This document shows, one piece after another, positions 25,381 through 33,756 of a stretch of DNA of 64,000 bases. Numbering within the stretch: the first letter of the stretch is position 1; each line of letters starts with the position of its first letter. The notes below the pieces were generated by a model that saw only the letters and a program-made list of their open reading frames with translations, was not told where the DNA came from and searched no databases. Location of the stretch: NCBI GenBank assembly GCA_020735665.1, contig CP085928.1, positions 1,068,001 to 1,132,000 of the forward strand, read 5' to 3'. The DNA is from Lachnospiraceae bacterium GAM79. Lineage in GTDB: Bacteria > Bacillota > Clostridia > Lachnospirales > Lachnospiraceae. Position numbers and translations under genes: made by a program.

Positions 25381-26135
25381 GTAAAATAGCAGTCGTTACC
25401 GGAGCTTCTTCCGGATTGGGCAGAGAGTTTGTTGTTCAGATCAGTGAAAAATATAAGACGATTGATGAAATATGGGTGATCGCCAGACGTACAGAACGCT
25501 TGTATGCCTTAGAAAGAGAGATTGAAGGCAAGAAGGTTATTGTTCTTCCGCTGGATGTAACAAAGCAGGATGATCTTGAATCCTATAAGAAGATGCTTGC
25601 AAAGGAGCATCCATGGGTGCGTGTTCTGGTAAACGCAGCCGGTTATGGCATTATGGGACATGTAGAGGATGTTGTATGCGAGGAACTTACAGGAATGATC
25701 GATGTTAACTGTAAGGCTTTAGTTGCCATGACGAAGATTACTCTGCCATATATGAAAGAACAGAGCAATATCATTAATATTGCATCATCTGCGGCATATC
25801 TGCCACAGCCATCTTTCGCTGTATATGCAGCAACAAAATCAATGGTAAGAAGCTTTTCCAAGGCATTAAATAAAGAATTGGAGGACAGAGGCATTACAGT
25901 GACAGCAGTATGTCCTGGACCGGTTAATACTGAGTTTTTTGATGTAGCCGAGAAATATTCCCATACAAAGGCATTTAAAAGATTGTTCCGTGTAGAAGCA
26001 AAAAATGTAGTAAAACGTGCCTTATTTGATGCATATTATCTGAAGACAGAATCTACCTACAGCATAACGATGAAAGCGTTCAAGGTCGTAACAAAGCTGC
26101 TGCCGAATGACTGGATCGTTTCCATGATCAAATAG
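25377..26135 (+). CDS. Short-chain dehydrogenase/reductase
   Basis: A 252-aa Rossmann-fold oxidoreductase with the cofactor motif TGASSGLG near residues 7-14, NAAGYG at about 85, a catalytic Ser in NIASSAAY, and the Y150-x3-K154 pair. A basic patch after strand 2 (ARRTERL) suggests NADP. The substrate cannot be deduced; the later hydrophobic part (LLPNDWIVSM) resembles the YqjQ/DltE-like group. The ATG at 25377 overlaps the previous stop and has GGAGG eight bases upstream. Confidence 0.82.
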   Translation: MSKIAVVTGASSGLGREFVVQISEKYKTIDEIWVIARRTERLYALEREIEGKKVIVLPLDVTKQDDLESYKKMLAKEHPWVRVLVNAAGYGIMGHVEDVVCEELTGMIDVNCKALVAMTKITLPYMKEQSNIINIASSAAYLPQPSFAVYAATKSMVRSFSKALNKELEDRGITVTAVCPGPVNTEFFDVAEKYSHTKAFKRLFRVEAKNVVKRALFDAYYLKTESTYSITMKAFKVVTKLLPNDWIVSMIK

Positions 26136-26213
26136 AGACAGATATCCGGTTAATACAAAGATTTACCGGGGATTTGAAGAACATTATAATAAAAACAGAA
26201 CAGGACAAAAACA

Positions 26214-26789
26214 ATGGAAAAAGGACAGTATGGATATATAAAAAAACATAAGAAAAAGATCATAACCAGTATTATTATACTTGGTGTTATGATCCTTACA
26301 GGAGTAATTCTTTCGCTTGTTATGTTTAAAACAACAAAAACCTTGATCATCATACTTCCGATATTGATCAGTCTGCCATTTGCCAAACAGATCGTAGCAC
26401 TTATCATGTGCTCCAAATTCAAGCCTTTAACAGAGGAAGAACACAAGAAAATAGAAAAAGGGATCCATTATGAGAACCGGGACGGCATCCTGTATGATAT
26501 CTCAATCAGTCGATACGAGGGAATGATGTTTTTCCCTGCCGTGATCGTACGGGATGGCAGAATGTTGTTCTTGTATCAGAAAGCATTTGATAAGAAGATT
26601 CCTGATGTGGAATTCCTGAAAAAAGAAATTGCACGTTCCTTTGAAATGATAAAGAAACCGTATGTTATTATTACAGCGTTAACCGTAGATGAATTTATAA
26701 AAAAGGCAGAGGCGATCAAAGAACCGGATGAAGATTACGTAGTAAAGGATCAGTCTATGCGTGAAAAAATATTTGAACTTGGTGTATAG
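26214..26789 (+). CDS. Hypothetical membrane protein
   Basis: A 191-aa protein with a basic N terminus, two adjoining membrane helices (about residues 17-40 and 43-62) and a cytosolic domain of ~125 residues containing strands around SRYEGMMFFPAVIVRDGRM. I do not recognise the domain. AGGAC precedes the ATG. It is followed 9 bp later by the pseudouridine synthase gene, suggesting one operon, but this does not reveal a function. Confidence 0.6.
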   Translation: MEKGQYGYIKKHKKKIITSIIILGVMILTGVILSLVMFKTTKTLIIILPILISLPFAKQIVALIMCSKFKPLTEEEHKKIEKGIHYENRDGILYDISISRYEGMMFFPAVIVRDGRMLFLYQKAFDKKIPDVEFLKKEIARSFEMIKKPYVIITALTVDEFIKKAEAIKEPDEDYVVKDQSMREKIFELGV

Positions 26790-26798
26790 GAGCCGGGC

Positions 26799-27785
26799 AT
26801 GAAAGAGATCATTATATCGCAGAATGAAGCAGGACAGCGTGTAAATAAATTTCTTTTGAAATATCTGAATAAGGCACCGTCAAGCTTTGTTTATAAGATG
26901 ATGCGAAAGAAAAACATCAAATTGAACAATAAGAAAATTGAAGGAAACGAATACATCTATATCGGAGATACGATCCAGATCTATATGTCCGATGAAACGA
27001 TCGCCAATTTCCGGGAAGATGTCAGCGGGACAGACTGCACTTCCTCTAAAAAGAAGATTCCGGTCGAGATCATCTATTCGGATGAAAATATTCTGATTGC
27101 AGATAAGCCGGCCGGCGTTTTGTCACAGAAAGCATCAAAAGATGACTACTCCTTTAATGAAGCATTGATCGACTATCTGCTCGACAGTGGTCATATCACA
27201 ACTGAAGAATTAAGAACCTATCGTCCGTCTGTATGCAACCGTTTAGACCGCAATACATCCGGACTCATTCTTTGTGGGGTGAGTCTTACCGGAAGTCAGG
27301 AATTATCCAGAATTATAAGAGAACATCTATTACATAAATATTATTATACACTTGTACGGGGACGCCTGACGCAGAAGCTTGACAGTACCTGTTATCTACA
27401 GAAGGATAATGCAAAAAACAAAGTCCGGATATCGGATCGTCCATGGGAACAGGGCAAGAGTGAAGAAATCCATTCAATCTTTTATCCGGTTAAAAAAAAT
27501 GATGATTATACGTTGGTAAAGGTTGAGCTTATCACAGGTAAGTCTCATCAGATCCGTGCGCAATTAAAGCATCTGGGATACCCGGTAGTCGGTGATACAA
27601 AGTATGGCATACCTGAAGTGAACCGGTATTTTTCAGATTCTTATCATGTAAAGCATCAGCTTCTTCATTGCGGAAACATTATATTTAAAGAAACAGACGG
27701 TCCGCTTTCTTATCTGGGCGGGAAAGAGTATTCGGCATTTCTTCCGGAACCGTTTCGGACGATCGAAAAAGATTTATTTGGGTAA
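26799..27785 (+). CDS. RluA-family pseudouridine synthase
   Basis: A 328-aa enzyme with an N-terminal S4 RNA-binding domain (residues 1-75: GQRVNKFLLKYL, SFVYKMMRKKNIKLN) and the pseudouridine synthase fold. The catalytic Asp is in NRLDRNTSGLIL; DKPAGVLSQ and TGKSHQIRAQLKHLGYPVVGD are further family motifs. It would isomerise uridine in 23S rRNA (RluC/RluD-like); the exact site is not predictable. It is probably read with the upstream membrane protein. Confidence 0.9.
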   Translation: MKEIIISQNEAGQRVNKFLLKYLNKAPSSFVYKMMRKKNIKLNNKKIEGNEYIYIGDTIQIYMSDETIANFREDVSGTDCTSSKKKIPVEIIYSDENILIADKPAGVLSQKASKDDYSFNEALIDYLLDSGHITTEELRTYRPSVCNRLDRNTSGLILCGVSLTGSQELSRIIREHLLHKYYYTLVRGRLTQKLDSTCYLQKDNAKNKVRISDRPWEQGKSEEIHSIFYPVKKNDDYTLVKVELITGKSHQIRAQLKHLGYPVVGDTKYGIPEVNRYFSDSYHVKHQLLHCGNIIFKETDGPLSYLGGKEYSAFLPEPFRTIEKDLFG

Positions 27786-27843
27786 TTTGGATAATAACTT
27801 TAGTAAGATCAGAATCAGATAAAAGATAAAGAGGCAGAATCGG

Positions 27844-28377
27844 ATGGCAACTTGGAATTCCAGAGGACTTCGTGGTTCCTCACTTGAGGAACTGATTAAT
27901 TATACAAATGAATATTATCGGGAAAAGAAGCTGGCAGTTGTCCAGAAGATCCCGACTCCGATCAAACCGATCCGTATGGATAAAGACAGCAGCCAGATCA
28001 CACTGGCGTATTTTGAAAAAGATTCTACGGTCGATTACATCGGTGTCGTACAGGGCATTCCGATATGCTTCGATGCGAAGGAATGTGCGGTTGATACGTT
28101 TTCCTTACAGAATATACATGAGCATCAGTATCATTTTATGAAAGAGTATGAGGAACAGCAGGGAGTCAGCTTCCTGATCATATTTTTTACGCATAGAAAC
28201 AAATATTACTATTTACGTTTTTCGGAATTAAAGACTTATATGGATCGCGTGAATGAGGGACATGCAAAGAATTTCAAATATGAAGAACTGAATCCGGATT
28301 TCTTTATTCATGCAAAAAACGGTGCATTGGTTCATTATCTTGAGCTTCTCGATAAAGATTTGCAGTTAAGAGCATAA
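27844..28377 (+). CDS. RecU-like Holliday junction resolvase
   Basis: A 177-aa nuclease with the RecU layout: an N-terminal NSRGLRGSSLEELINYTNEYY, the KIPTPIKPIR strand, and the PD-(D/E)xK active site formed by D in STVDYIGVV and the pair in CFDAKEC. FFTHRNKYYYLRF follows as in RecU. It would cut four-way junctions, completing the RuvAB pathway whose genes are at 2.8-4.5 kb. It is shorter and more divergent than Bacillus RecU, so I keep the name without certainty. CAGAATCGG upstream gives a weak ribosome binding site. Confidence 0.75.
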   Translation: MATWNSRGLRGSSLEELINYTNEYYREKKLAVVQKIPTPIKPIRMDKDSSQITLAYFEKDSTVDYIGVVQGIPICFDAKECAVDTFSLQNIHEHQYHFMKEYEEQQGVSFLIIFFTHRNKYYYLRFSELKTYMDRVNEGHAKNFKYEELNPDFFIHAKNGALVHYLELLDKDLQLRA

Positions 28378-28394
28378 GGGTTCAGGAAAAAATC

Positions 28395-28423
28395 TTGACA
28401 AATATCGACTGCTCCCCTATAAT
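28395..28423 (+). promoter_or_regulatory. Consensus promoter of the histidine operon
   Basis: TTGACA (28395-28400), exactly 17 bp, TATAAT (28418-28423): a full-consensus sigma-A promoter. Transcription would begin near 28430, leaving a ~75-nt leader. Confidence 0.88.
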
Positions 28424-28455
28424 GAGCACATTGTTAAAATAACTAATTACCATGT

Positions 28456-28481
28456 TATCACTTCAATGTAGTAAAGTGATA
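28456..28481 (+). promoter_or_regulatory. Hairpin in the his operon leader
   Basis: TATCACTT (28456-28463) pairs with AAGTGATA (28474-28481) across a 10-nt loop, ending about 10 nt before the AAGGAGG of hisZ. The leader is too short for a T-box. The stem may be a protein-binding site or influence ribosome access. Confidence 0.45.
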
Positions 28482-28504
28482 TGTGGATACAAGGAGGAAA
28501 AAAG

Positions 28505-29761
28505 ATGCAGGACAAACTGTTGCAGACTCCGGATGGAGTAAGAGACACTTATGATGTAGAATGTAAAAAGAAAAGAAAGATTATTGAAAAACTGCATCAT
28601 ACTCTGGAGTTATACAGCTATCATGATATAGAGACACCTACATTTGAATATTTTGATATATTTAACCGTGATAAGGGATCTGCACCGTCAAATGAAATGT
28701 ACAAATTCTTTGATCGTGATAATAATACACTGGTATTACGCCCCGATATCACACCGAGTATTGCAAGATGTGTAGCAAAATATTATAAGGACGAACAGTT
28801 ACCGATCCGTCTGTGTTATACGGGTAATACTTATTCAAACCCGAGAAAATTACAGGGTAAATTAAAGGAAGTAACACAGATCGGTGCCGAGCTTATAAAT
28901 GATGATTCATCTGCGGCAGATGCAGAGATCATAGCAACCGTTGTTGATTCTTTTAAGGCACTTGGAATCGATGAGTTCCAGATCGAGATCGGACAGATCG
29001 ATTACTTTAAGGGAATCGTCGCAGAAGCCGGAATTACAGAAGCTGAGGAGCTTCAGATCAAAGAATATATCAATATCAAGAACTTCTTTGGTTTGGAGGA
29101 ATATTTAAAGAAGCTGGATATGAGCCCTGTTTTAAAGAAAGCCTTTCTTGCGTTTGACTCTTTATTCGGTGGAGAATCCATGTTAGAGGAAGCAGAGAAG
29201 CTGGTTACGAATCCGGTATCACTTGCAGCCGTTCACAGATTACAGAGAATCCATAAAGCGTTATGCTGTTATGGATATGACAAATATATCGGCTTTGATC
29301 TCAGTATGTTAAATGGTTATAACTATTATACCGGCGTGATCTTCCGCGGATACACCTACGGAACCGGAGATGCCGTTGTAAAAGGTGGACGATATAATAA
29401 CCTGTTAAAGCAGTTCGGCAAAGATGCACCGTCTATTGGTTTTGCATTTACCGTAGAAGAACTGATCATGGCACTGTCCAGACAGAATATCGAGGTTTCG
29501 GTTGAATATTCGAATACGATCATTCTCTATGATATCGAGAATCAGGAGCCTGCGATCAGCCTTGGTAAGTCTATGCGCCAGAATGATAAGAAGATTGAAT
29601 TGATACGCAAATCTGTCAGAAAGTCAGTGGACGATTATCTGGAATATGCAAAAAGAGAGCATTTCTCCGGACTGTTTTATTTTGAAAACAGTGATACGGT
29701 CAAGGTATTTGATCTTGTGTCCGGTGATGAGAACGAGGTGGCAATCGCATCCCTGAAATAA
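28505..29761 (+). CDS. hisZ: ATP phosphoribosyltransferase regulatory subunit HisZ
   Basis: HisZ is a catalytically inactive relative of histidyl-tRNA synthetase that forms a hetero-octamer with short HisG and mediates histidine feedback. The 418-aa protein has class II motif 2 and 3 remnants: TPDGVRD near the start, LRPDITPSIARCVA, and the HisRS-like GFDLSMLNGYNYYTGVIFRGY and GGRYNNLL. The anticodon-binding domain is reduced to a short C-terminal region. The ATG at 28505 has AAGGAGG seven bases upstream. It is the first gene of the operon, with short HisG next. Confidence 0.92.
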   Translation: MQDKLLQTPDGVRDTYDVECKKKRKIIEKLHHTLELYSYHDIETPTFEYFDIFNRDKGSAPSNEMYKFFDRDNNTLVLRPDITPSIARCVAKYYKDEQLPIRLCYTGNTYSNPRKLQGKLKEVTQIGAELINDDSSAADAEIIATVVDSFKALGIDEFQIEIGQIDYFKGIVAEAGITEAEELQIKEYINIKNFFGLEEYLKKLDMSPVLKKAFLAFDSLFGGESMLEEAEKLVTNPVSLAAVHRLQRIHKALCCYGYDKYIGFDLSMLNGYNYYTGVIFRGYTYGTGDAVVKGGRYNNLLKQFGKDAPSIGFAFTVEELIMALSRQNIEVSVEYSNTIILYDIENQEPAISLGKSMRQNDKKIELIRKSVRKSVDDYLEYAKREHFSGLFYFENSDTVKVFDLVSGDENEVAIASLK

Positions 29762-29828
29762 GCGGACAAAAGCAGAAAGAAATTCAAAATTAGAATTTGA
29801 TCGATGGATAGATTGGAGAGATAAATCA

Positions 29829-30476
29829 ATGAGATATTTAACATTTGCGCTTGCAAAGGGCAGACTTGCAAAGAAAACCCTTGCATTGCTTGAACAGATA
29901 GGAATTACCTGCGATGAGATGAAAGACCCGGATACCAGAAAGCTGATTTTTATAAATGAAGAACTGAAGCTGAAGTTCTTCCTTTCAAAGGCAACAGATG
30001 TGCCAACCTATGTAGAATACGGTGCAGCAGATATTGGTGTAGTTGGTAAGGATACGATATTAGAAGAAGGCAGAAACCTGTACGAGGTAATGGATCTCGG
30101 ATTCGGTAAATGCCGGATGTGTGTCTGCGGTCCTCATAAAGCAAAAGAATTATTGAAGAAAAATGAGATCATCCGTGTTGCCAGCAAATATCCGAATATT
30201 GCAAAAGATTATTTTAATAATCAGAAGAACCAGACGGTTGAGATCATCAAATTAAACGGTTCGGTCGAGCTTGCGCCGATCGTTGGCTTATCGGAGGTGA
30301 TCGTTGATATCGTCGAGACCGGAAGCACCCTTCGCGAAAACGGACTGGAAGTTTTAGAAGAAGTTTGTCCGTTATCTGCAAGAATGGTTGTAAATCAGGT
30401 AAGCTTAAAGATGGAAAATGAGAGAATTAGAAAGCTGCTTGCTGATCTGAATTCGTTAATTAATAAGGAGGCATAA
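29829..30476 (+). CDS. hisG: ATP phosphoribosyltransferase catalytic subunit HisG (short form)
   Basis: Catalyses the first step of histidine synthesis, joining ATP and PRPP. The 215-aa length is the short form, which lacks the C-terminal regulatory domain and depends on HisZ, encoded upstream. Motifs are the N-terminal FALAKGRL, ADIGVVGKD, RVASKYPNIAKDYF and the PRPP loop DIVETGSTLRENGL. TTGGAGAG precedes the ATG, and hisD starts 2 bp after the stop. Confidence 0.95.
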   Translation: MRYLTFALAKGRLAKKTLALLEQIGITCDEMKDPDTRKLIFINEELKLKFFLSKATDVPTYVEYGAADIGVVGKDTILEEGRNLYEVMDLGFGKCRMCVCGPHKAKELLKKNEIIRVASKYPNIAKDYFNNQKNQTVEIIKLNGSVELAPIVGLSEVIVDIVETGSTLRENGLEVLEEVCPLSARMVVNQVSLKMENERIRKLLADLNSLINKEA

Positions 30477-30478
30477 AA

Positions 30479-31768
30479 ATGAGAATTGTAAATCTGACGG
30501 AAGAAACCAGAAAGAACATTTTAAAAGATCTGTTAAAAAGAAGCCCAAGCAATTTTGGATCTTATGCAGATACAGTAGAGAAGATCGTAAATGATGTCAG
30601 AGACCGTGGAGACGAGGCGTTATTTGGATATACAAAGCAGTTTGATAAAGCAGATATCAATGCCGGAAATGTTCTGGTTACAAAAGAAGAGATTGAATAT
30701 GCTTATACACAGGTTGATGAGAAGCTGATCGAGGTTATCAGAAAAGCAAAAGAAAACATTCGTACCTATCACGAAAAACAGCGTCAGTACAGCTGGTTTG
30801 ATTCTGATCCGAAAGGTATCATGCTTGGACAGAAGGTAACAGCATTGGAATCTGTCGGAGTATATGTACCGGGCGGAAAAGCTGTGTATCCATCTTCCGT
30901 ATTGATGAACATTATGCCTGCAAAGGTAGCAGGTGTTAAAAATATTATAATGACCACTCCTTGTAACAGCGAGGGTGAAGTATATGCGACTACATTGGTT
31001 GCAGCAAATGAAGCCGGTGCGACTGCTATCTACAAGGCAGGCGGCGCACAGGCAATCGCGGCTCTTGCATATGGAACGGAATCCATTCCAAAGGTTGATA
31101 AGATCGTAGGACCCGGAAATATCTTCGTTGCACTTGCAAAACGTGCGGTATACGGACATGTCAGCATCGATTCGATCGCAGGTCCATCCGAGATCCTTGT
31201 AATTGCAGATGAGACTGCAAATCCAAGATATGTTGCTGCCGATCTGTTATCGCAGGCCGAACATGATGAGATGGCATCCGCCATTCTGATCACAACTTCA
31301 AAAGAACTTGCCGAAAAGGTATCAGCACAGGTTGATGAATTTATAGAAGTATTATCCAGAAAAGAGATCATACGGAAATCTATTGATACATACGGCTACA
31401 TCTTATTAGCCGATAATATGGCAGATGCGGTTGAAACAGCAAATGCAATTGCCTCCGAACATCTGGAGATTGTAACTGCAAATCCATTTGATGTCATGAC
31501 AAGAATCAAGAATGCCGGTGCGATCTTCATCGGTGAATATTCATCCGAACCATTGGGTGATTATTTTGCCGGACCGAACCATGTACTTCCAACAAACGGA
31601 ACAGCGAAGTTCTTCTCCCCGTTAAGTGTGGATGATTTCATTAAGAAATCCAGTATCATCTATTATTCCAGAGAAGCTCTTGAAGAGGTACATGAGGACA
31701 TTGAAAGCTTTGCAAAATCAGAGCAGCTTACAGCACATGCTAATTCTATTGCAGTAAGATTTGAATAG
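30479..31768 (+). CDS. hisD: Histidinol dehydrogenase HisD
   Basis: HisD oxidises histidinol to histidine in two NAD- and zinc-dependent steps. The 429-aa protein has the family blocks YVPGGKAVYPSSVLM, GGAQAIAALAYGTESIP, KIVGPGNIFVALAKR, the signature around IAGPSEILVIAD, the zinc ligands in SQAEHDEMA, ASEHLEI and FIGEYSSEPLGDYFAGPNHVLPT. AAGGAGG precedes the ATG. It ends at a candidate internal promoter. Confidence 0.95.
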   Translation: MRIVNLTEETRKNILKDLLKRSPSNFGSYADTVEKIVNDVRDRGDEALFGYTKQFDKADINAGNVLVTKEEIEYAYTQVDEKLIEVIRKAKENIRTYHEKQRQYSWFDSDPKGIMLGQKVTALESVGVYVPGGKAVYPSSVLMNIMPAKVAGVKNIIMTTPCNSEGEVYATTLVAANEAGATAIYKAGGAQAIAALAYGTESIPKVDKIVGPGNIFVALAKRAVYGHVSIDSIAGPSEILVIADETANPRYVAADLLSQAEHDEMASAILITTSKELAEKVSAQVDEFIEVLSRKEIIRKSIDTYGYILLADNMADAVETANAIASEHLEIVTANPFDVMTRIKNAGAIFIGEYSSEPLGDYFAGPNHVLPTNGTAKFFSPLSVDDFIKKSSIIYYSREALEEVHEDIESFAKSEQLTAHANSIAVRFE

Positions 31769-31777
31769 TGGTATAAT
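31749..31777 (+). promoter_or_regulatory. Internal promoter candidate before hisB
   Basis: TTGCAG (31749-31754), 17-bp spacer, then the exact extended -10 TGGTATAAT ending at 31777, just past the hisD stop. Confidence 0.5.
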
Positions 31778-31791
31778 ATGAAACCAAGATT

Positions 31792-31824
31792 GCACAGGCG
31801 TCTGTATTATCAGTCCGCCTGTGC
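31792..31824 (+). promoter_or_regulatory. Hairpin in the hisD-hisB spacer
   Basis: A 9-bp GC-rich stem GCACAGGCG/CGCCTGTGC (31792-31800 with 31816-31824) with a 15-nt loop. No T run follows, so it is not a standard terminator; it could be an RNA-processing or stabilising element at the 5' end of the hisB message. Confidence 0.45.
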
Positions 31825-31878
31825 TTGTAGTTGCCAAAGTATCGGGAGAAAAATGTATAAAAACAAGGGAGAAAAGAT

Positions 31879-32472
31879 ATGGCGGATAGAGCAGTAAAAT
31901 GCACAAGAAAAACCAGCGAGACAGATATTGTTCTGGAATTAAATCTGGATGGAAAGGGAAATGCAAAGATCGATACCGGTATCGGATTTTTCGATCATAT
32001 GCTGACAAGCTTTGCCAAACACGGATTCTTTGATCTGAATCTGACTGTAAAAGGTGATCTGTATGTGGATTGTCATCATACGATCGAGGATACGGGAATT
32101 GTTCTCGGAAAAGCGATCAAGGGTGCGCTTGGAGATAAGAAATCCATTAAGCGTTTCGGTAATTTCTTTCTTCCTATGGATGAAACGCTTGTTATGTGTG
32201 CGATCGACCTTTCCGGAAGACCATACCTTGTTTATGATCTGAACCTGACAACAGAACGGGTTGGATATTTTGATACACAGATGGTAAAGGAATTCTTCTA
32301 TGCAGTATCCTATGGAGCAGAGATGAACCTGAATCTGAAGCAGTTCTCCGGTTCCAATGACCATCATATCATCGAAGCAGCTTTTAAGGCATTTGCAAAA
32401 GCTTTAGATGAAGCAACTTCTATAGACGACAGATTAAATGGTAAAGTGTTATCTACCAAAGGTTCACTTTAA
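31879..32472 (+). CDS. hisB: Imidazoleglycerol-phosphate dehydratase HisB
   Basis: Removes water from imidazoleglycerol phosphate in histidine synthesis, using two Mn ions. The 197-aa monofunctional form shows DTGIGFFDHMLTSFAKHG, the metal motif DCHHTIEDTGIVLG, and the second repeat SGSNDHHIIEAAFKAFAKAL. No phosphatase domain is fused, as usual outside enterobacteria. GGGAG precedes the ATG and the next his gene begins 9 bp after the stop. Confidence 0.95.
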   Translation: MADRAVKCTRKTSETDIVLELNLDGKGNAKIDTGIGFFDHMLTSFAKHGFFDLNLTVKGDLYVDCHHTIEDTGIVLGKAIKGALGDKKSIKRFGNFFLPMDETLVMCAIDLSGRPYLVYDLNLTTERVGYFDTQMVKEFFYAVSYGAEMNLNLKQFSGSNDHHIIEAAFKAFAKALDEATSIDDRLNGKVLSTKGSL

Positions 32473-32481
32473 GGAGGTACT

Positions 32482-33744
32482 ATGAGTTATAAGAAAATTA
32501 TTCCATGTCTGGATCTTGAGAATGCACTCGAAATGGCAAAGTTCTATAACGATGCCGGTGCAGATGAGATTGCATATTTTGACAGTAAAGCAACAAAGGA
32601 AGGCAGAGAAGCGAATATTGCAGTTATCAAAGAGATCTGCAAGAATGTCGATATTCCATTGATCGCATGTGGTGGAGTAAGAAGACTGGAAGATATCAAG
32701 AAGATGTTATACGCAGGTGCTTCCAAGGTTTGTATGAAATCAGCAGCATTAAATACACCGGAGCTTGTAACGGAAGCCGCTGACCGTTTTGGTTCAGAAC
32801 GTATCATCGTAACGATCGACCTGAGCGAATGTAAAGAGCCTGTAGCTTATGCAGAGCAGCTTAAGGAACTCGGAGCAGGTGAGCTCCTGTTATTACATAA
32901 TAATATGGTTCCGGAATATATGGATATCGTAAATGAGATCAAAAATCGTGTAGCACTTCCTGTTATTGTTTCCACCTATTCAACAAATGGGGAAGCAATC
33001 TGTGAGATGCTTGAAAAGACAAATGCTGAATCCATTTCTTTATATAATCTGAAACAAATGGATATAATGGAGATAAAGCAGGAATGCAGAAAAGAAGGCA
33101 TTCCGGTTAATACATTTGAAAGTGCAGTATCCTTTGATGAATTCAAGCTGAATTCTGATGGGCTGATTCCATGTATCACACAGCATTATAAGACTGGGGA
33201 AGTTCTTATGATGGCATACATGAATAAGGAATCCTTTGAAAAGACGATTGCGACCGGCAGAATGACATATTACAGCAGAAGCAGACAGGAGCTTTGGACA
33301 AAGGGAGAGACATCCGGTCATTTCCAGTTCTTAAAATCATTAAAATTAGACTGTGATAAAGATACCCTGCTTGCAGAGGTTTCCCAGATTGGTGCAGCAT
33401 GCCACACCGGCAGCCCGACCTGCTTCTTTACTGATCTGGTTAAAAAGGAATACGATAATACCAATCCGTTAAAGGTATTTGAAGAAGAATACGATATTAT
33501 CGTTGACAGAAGAAATCATCCAAAGGAAGGTTCCTATACAAATTATCTGTTTGACAAAGGAATTGACAAAATACTGAAAAAGGTTGGCGAAGAGGCAACA
33601 GAGATTGTAATTGCTGCCAAGAATCCTGATTCAGATGAAATAAAATATGAGATATCAGATTTCCTGTATCACCTTATGGTTCTTATGGTTGAAAGAGGTG
33701 TCAGTTGGACTGATATTACCAAAGAACTGGCTGATAGAAGGTAG
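32482..33744 (+). CDS. hisIE: HisF-like domain fused to HisI (PRA-CH) and HisE (PRA-PH)
   Basis: Three domains in 420 residues. Residues 1-213 resemble HisF ([42 protein letters not shown]) but are shortened after the first strand, and the phosphate-binding GGG and SGG loops read CGGVRR and STYSTNG. Residues ~214-315 are HisI, with [25 protein letters not shown] and [11 protein letters not shown] zinc/metal ligands. Residues ~330-420 are HisE ([29 protein letters not shown]). HisI and HisE carry out the second and third steps of the pathway. The HisF-like part is probably not an active cyclase. hisA, hisH, hisC and a full hisF are absent here and must lie elsewhere. Confidence 0.88.
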   Translation: MSYKKIIPCLDLENALEMAKFYNDAGADEIAYFDSKATKEGREANIAVIKEICKNVDIPLIACGGVRRLEDIKKMLYAGASKVCMKSAALNTPELVTEAADRFGSERIIVTIDLSECKEPVAYAEQLKELGAGELLLLHNNMVPEYMDIVNEIKNRVALPVIVSTYSTNGEAICEMLEKTNAESISLYNLKQMDIMEIKQECRKEGIPVNTFESAVSFDEFKLNSDGLIPCITQHYKTGEVLMMAYMNKESFEKTIATGRMTYYSRSRQELWTKGETSGHFQFLKSLKLDCDKDTLLAEVSQIGAACHTGSPTCFFTDLVKKEYDNTNPLKVFEEEYDIIVDRRNHPKEGSYTNYLFDKGIDKILKKVGEEATEIVIAAKNPDSDEIKYEISDFLYHLMVLMVERGVSWTDITKELADRR

Positions 33745-33756
33745 GAGGAGAAAACA

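Noticed and set aside
28424-28504. T-box riboswitch for the his operon
   Set aside because: The leader is about 75 nt, too short, and the T-box sequence is absent.
31792-31824. Terminator after hisD
   Set aside because: The stem is strong but no T run follows it.
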